Assembly (NCBI GenBank): GCA_947179485.1
Contig: OX359247.1
Location: 10,073,060 to 10,137,059, forward strand
Length of the DNA stretch: 64,000 nucleotides
Direction: 5' to 3'
From: Allacma fusca
Lineage: Eukaryota > Arthropoda > Collembola > Symphypleona > Sminthuridae
Position numbers and translations under genes: made by a program. Positions 60,612-64,000 of this stretch are shown piece by piece; positions within the stretch are counted from its first letter, which is position 1, and every line of letters starts with the position of its first letter. The notes under the pieces are model-generated. The model did no database searches and was not told where the DNA came from. It worked only from the letters and a program-made list of their open reading frames with translations.

Positions 60612-61708
60612 ATGCAACTTGCTATTGATGCTTTGCAACTTATAAGAGCTGTCAAGCCCTGCATTCCAAGAAAGGAACACTTTCTTTCAGAAATGTTCCT
60701 TGTCGATAAACCCGATGGTAGCAAACGCTTTATACTAAATCTTAAATCATTGAATAAGTACCTAGAGAGAAAACATTTTCAAATTGAGGACATTCGAGTT
60801 GCAACAAGGCTAGTTTATCCAGGCTGTTACATGTGCAAGCTGGATCTCAAAGATGCATATTCGTTAGTCTCGATTGCAGCAAAACACAGAAAATACTTGC
60901 GTTTTTCCTGGAAGGGAAAGCTTTATGAGTTTTGCTGCCTTGCTTTTGGACTATCTGTTGCACCGTGGCTTAAGCCCGTCATATCCCGTTTGGGGAGCAG
61001 GAATATCTCTGTGGTCATCTATATTGATGACTTACTTATAATAATAGTTAATGGTTTTGTTACTCATAATGTAACAGGACCATTATGTTATGTTCTCATG
61101 TTATGGAAAGGAGAAAATGTTACCCAGATATTCAGAGAGCCATCACATTACTCGAATCACTGGGCTTTATAGTAAATTACGACAAATCAATGCTTTATCC
61201 TTCCCAAAACTGTGAGTACTTAGGGTTTTTACTCACTTCATCTACAATGACAATAAGAATCCCTGAGAGGAAGGTTCAGAATATTAAAACGGTGATTAAC
61301 ATCTTCCTAAATATTTCTGATTGTACTATTCAACGGTTTGCTCACTTGCTGGGAAAATTAAACTCTATCTGTAAAACAGTTAAGTACGGTCGTATCTATA
61401 CCAAGACCCTTGAACGGGCAAAGGTTTTAGCACTGTTGAAGTACAATGGTAACTACAAGCGAAAGATTAATTTAACTTACGAAATTAAATCAGATTTAAG
61501 ACGGTGGCAGCGAACTGTCAGTGAATGTGCGCAAAACTTTGACTGTCCTAGGTACGACTTCACAATTTGGACGGACGCTTCTCTGACAGGCTGGGAGCGT
61601 GTCTTGAAAACACAAGCACACATGGGGTCTGGTGTGATAGCGACCAAAGACACCGCATTAATTACCTGGAATAGTTTGCAGTTTGTTATGGTCTTAAATC
61701 GCTATTAA
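60612..61708 (+). pseudogene. Reverse transcriptase and RNase H of the DIRS-like element
   Basis: Carries the RT fingers and palm (KPDGSKRFILNLKSLN; LKDAYSLVSI; LAFGLSVAPW; YIDDLL) and RNase H (DASLTGWE; GVIATKDTALITWNSLQ). Broken. Related downstream sequence runs to 62379. Confidence 0.7.
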
Positions 61709-62508
61709 CAAGAGTATCTAATGTGAATATCTTGGTGTGGGTGGATAACACTACCGCAGTCGCTTACATTAACTGAATGCATAGCGTACAGTTTCCGAAA
61801 CTAAATACTGTAACTCGAAAGCTTTGGCAATGGTGTGAAAGCAGCAATAACTATTTGTTCGCCTCGTACATTCCGACAGCTGAGAATCCGAGCGGATCAA
61901 TGAACAATGCCTACGAGTGAACATTATGTACCCCCGCCTTCCACCAAATATGCAGACGCTTCGGAATCCCATCCATTGATCTTTTCGCAACACACAATAA
62001 CAAAAAATGTATCCGGTTTGTTAGTTGGTTTCCTGATCCTCATGCAGCATTCGTAGATGCGTTCACAATAAACTGGCATAATAAATATTTATACGTCTTT
62101 CCTCCATTTGCCATGATTCCACGAGTTTTGCAAAAGATCCGAAAGGACGAGGCAACTGGAATCCTTGTAGTTCCAAATTGGCCTACTCAACCATGGTTTG
62201 CTCAATTTGCGAGCATGCTAATTGATGAACCTTTAACATTACCACCGTCTAATGAGTTGCTACTTTCGCATTGCAGAACTCAACATCCTCTGTCCAAAAC
62301 ACTATCACTTCTGGCCGGGAAATTATCCGGCAAGGGTTTGTTGAAAGAGGAGTCCCAGATGCATGCGTGGATACGATGATTGCGTCAATAACTAACGTTT
62401 TTGCTGAAACAATCCTTGACCATTGCTAATTGATGATTCATTGATTGAGACCTAATAGAGGAATGAACCTGATTTGGAGAGTTGTCGGTTTGATTTTGCT
62501 TTAAACAC

Positions 62509-62868
62509 CTACACTGGTAATATAGGGGACGAGTCGCGAAATATAATTAAGGGATTAAACTAAACTTACGTTGAGGTTTAATCGTAATTATATGAGCTGA
62601 CTCGTCCGAATATATTACACCCACCCTACCCAACTATTACATGTAGTAATATTTAGCCCTCACTTGATGCAAACCAGTAAATTGGCTTTTAAATAGAACG
62701 AGAAGTATAGCGAGGAAGCGCCGCGAGGAAACTTGAGCCTTTTGGTTTTTAACTTGTGATCGATAGGTGGAGTGAAAGTACTACACTGGTAATATATTCG
62801 GACGAGTCAGCTCATATAATTACGATTAAACCTCAACGTAAGTTTAGTTTAATCCCTTAATTATCCGT
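62509..62868. repeat. Perfect 76-bp inverted repeat downstream of the DIRS-like element
   Basis: 62543-62618 is the exact reverse complement of 62789-62864, with a spacer of 170 bp. Each unit can also fold on itself (GACGAGTC...GACTCGTC; GATTAAAC...GTTTAATC). CTACACTGGTAATATA occurs in direct orientation at 62510 and 62782. DIRS elements end in inverted repeats and an internal complementary region, so these may be its terminal parts, or a separate foldback. Confidence 0.75.
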
Positions 62869-62884
62869 TTCGGATTTTCCCCAA

Positions 62885-63000
62885 TTTGACTGGCGGCACA
62901 CGCAGATCTGCACTTTTTAAAAATTTTACAATGTAAGCTTCGTGCTTCCCTTGAGTTTAGAGTTTTTAAAGTGTAGATTTGCGTGTGCCGGCAGTCAAAA
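62885..63000. repeat. Short palindromic MITE-like element
   Basis: The arms share TTGACTGSCGGCACACGCA and TGCACTTTTTAAAAA-like sequence in inverted orientation, imperfect over about 37 bp, around a loop of about 40 bp. No ORF. Directly follows the inverted repeat above. Confidence 0.65.
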
Positions 63001-63039
63001 AAAATCGAAATTACGAAATGATCCATGTAATGCCGTTTT

Positions 63040-63260
63040 TAGACTAGGACGAATCAGAATCAGAATTCGAATCAGAATCGGATTTCGAATTCACCAAATA
63101 CGAAGAGTATAAATGCAAAACCTGATGTCGTAATTCGAATCAGATTAAGAATCAGTTTCAGATTTGTTGCTTCAGATTTTTATCCTTAAAGTCTAATCGA
63201 ACATCAGAATTCTGACCTTCATCAGATTCTTAAAATAATGAAAGAGGTTTAGACTTCCAG
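63040..63260. repeat. Word-rich repeat (GAATCAGAATTC family)
   Basis: Dense degenerate GAATCAGA and GAATTCGAAT words. No terminal repeat or duplication recognised, so the type is uncertain. Confidence 0.45.
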
Positions 63261-63542
63261 AATTCGAATTCTAAATTTTTGAAATACATCCTTGAAAGCA
63301 CGAATTACAATATGGGCGGCAACAAAGTCTTGACCGGGTGAGATTCAGTTGATTATTGTTGGGTTTAAACTTTAATGAAAACATCGGTTTAAAATGTCTA
63401 CCAGCCTGGACTTAATTGAGCTCATTATGTTTCGCCGTCTATCTCGTAAGAAAAGAGGAAATTTATTAAAATAGAAATAAAAAATTGTACGTAAAAATGT
63501 ATACCTGTTGTGGAGAGAAATCCTTGGTAGCAAACAGCATAG

Positions 63543-63820
63543 TCACACTTTTAAATAATACAAATTAAATTAAATTATTTTTTATTAAATTTAATTATTT
63601 AAATTATTTTAAATTATTATTAAATTATATTAAATTATATATATATAATAATATATAATTAATATTATATATAATAATATATAATTAAATTTTAATATAT
63701 AATTAAATTAATTTATAATTATATAATAATATATAATTAATATTATATTATTAATTATATTAAATTATTATTAAATTATTTTTTATTATTTTTTATTAAA
63801 TTAAATTAAATTTTAAATAA
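63543..63820. repeat. AT-only low-complexity block
   Basis: Almost pure A/T made of TTAAATTA and ATATAATA words. Possibly a decayed microsatellite. Confidence 0.85.
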
Positions 63821-64000
63821 GACAGCTGATTCAAAAACTTGAATTTGATCTTCTAAACGAATCAATTAAATGTCAATACAAAAATGAAAAAGATACAGAA
63901 TTTTCCATACATAAGTGCAACAATCAACTATCAAAACTCCCAACTTCAATTCAAGATTGGATTACCACACTTATTGACAATGATTTTCAACAAATATTCC

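Larger units (their letters stand above)
59700..62379 (+). mobile_element. DIRS-like retrotransposon fossil (Gag, RT, RNase H)
   Basis: The first part (about 59870-60442) encodes a Gag-like protein ending in a Q/P/R-rich basic tail. Next is a reverse transcriptase with SEMFLVDKPDGSKRFILNLK, KLDLKDAYSLVSI and the catalytic VVIYIDDLL (near 61015). RNase H follows, with FTIWTDASLTGWE, then the DIRS-typical block SWFPDPHAAFVDAF...FPPFAMIPRVL and WPTQPWFAQF. No tyrosine recombinase follows. Broken in a handful of places. The RT type and the PDP-AFVDAF block point to DIRS/PAT rather than LTR elements. Confidence 0.75.

Noticed and set aside
60225-60724. Minus-strand ORFs over the DIRS-like region
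   Set aside because: They lie opposite recognisable Gag-like and RT sequence and show no domains of their own.
63543-63820. Replication origin or matrix attachment region
   Set aside because: Only base composition supports it. Low-complexity AT DNA is a sufficient explanation.

Overview
The window is AT-rich eukaryotic DNA made largely of transposable elements and their remains. I see no convincing single-copy host gene. A PIF/Harbinger transposon with MADF-BESS-type partner coding, several LINE types, a DIRS-like element and many hAT-like short elements point to an invertebrate animal, possibly an arthropod. The species cannot be told from this sequence.

1-17.4 kb: two tRNA-headed SINE pieces (824-932 and 1349-1960), a copia-like Gag fossil (about 2085-2656), a 380-bp hAT MITE (2657-3036) and a full-length-looking LINE (about 3064-17354). 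The LINE's ORF2 is split by a very young Ty3/gypsy LTR element (6272-15728) with 1212-bp LTRs, a 5-bp target duplication and an extra 3' ORF carrying two zinc knuckles.

17.4-35.7 kb: mostly non-coding. It holds a hAT element with a nested palindrome (18055-19138), a word-rich hAT-like element (19980-21702), several dispersed word-rich repeats, a higher-order repeat (about 26440-27530), a foldback (33439-33880) and a 167-bp tandem array (34530-35240).

35.7-58.4 kb: the minus-strand remains of an old Ty3/gypsy-like element, riddled with later insertions. These are an R2-like LINE (about 36037-38520), a SINE (41656-42196), a hAT-like element (43720-44801), an ORF1-only LINE (about 45062-46600) and a PHD-finger LINE (51477-58203). 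The last of these is itself split by an apparently intact PIF/Harbinger transposon (52160-55370). Its transposase splices cleanly from three exons, and a MADF-BESS-like partner is read from the other strand.

58.4-64 kb: a word-rich hAT-like end, a DIRS-like retrotransposon fossil (about 59700-62379), a perfect 76-bp inverted repeat downstream of it, a short palindromic MITE and an AT-rich low-complexity block.

The order of events can be read from nesting. On the left: copia fossil, then LINE, then Ty3/gypsy. On the right: old gypsy, then PHD-LINE, then Harbinger. The Ty3/gypsy and Harbinger insertions look youngest.
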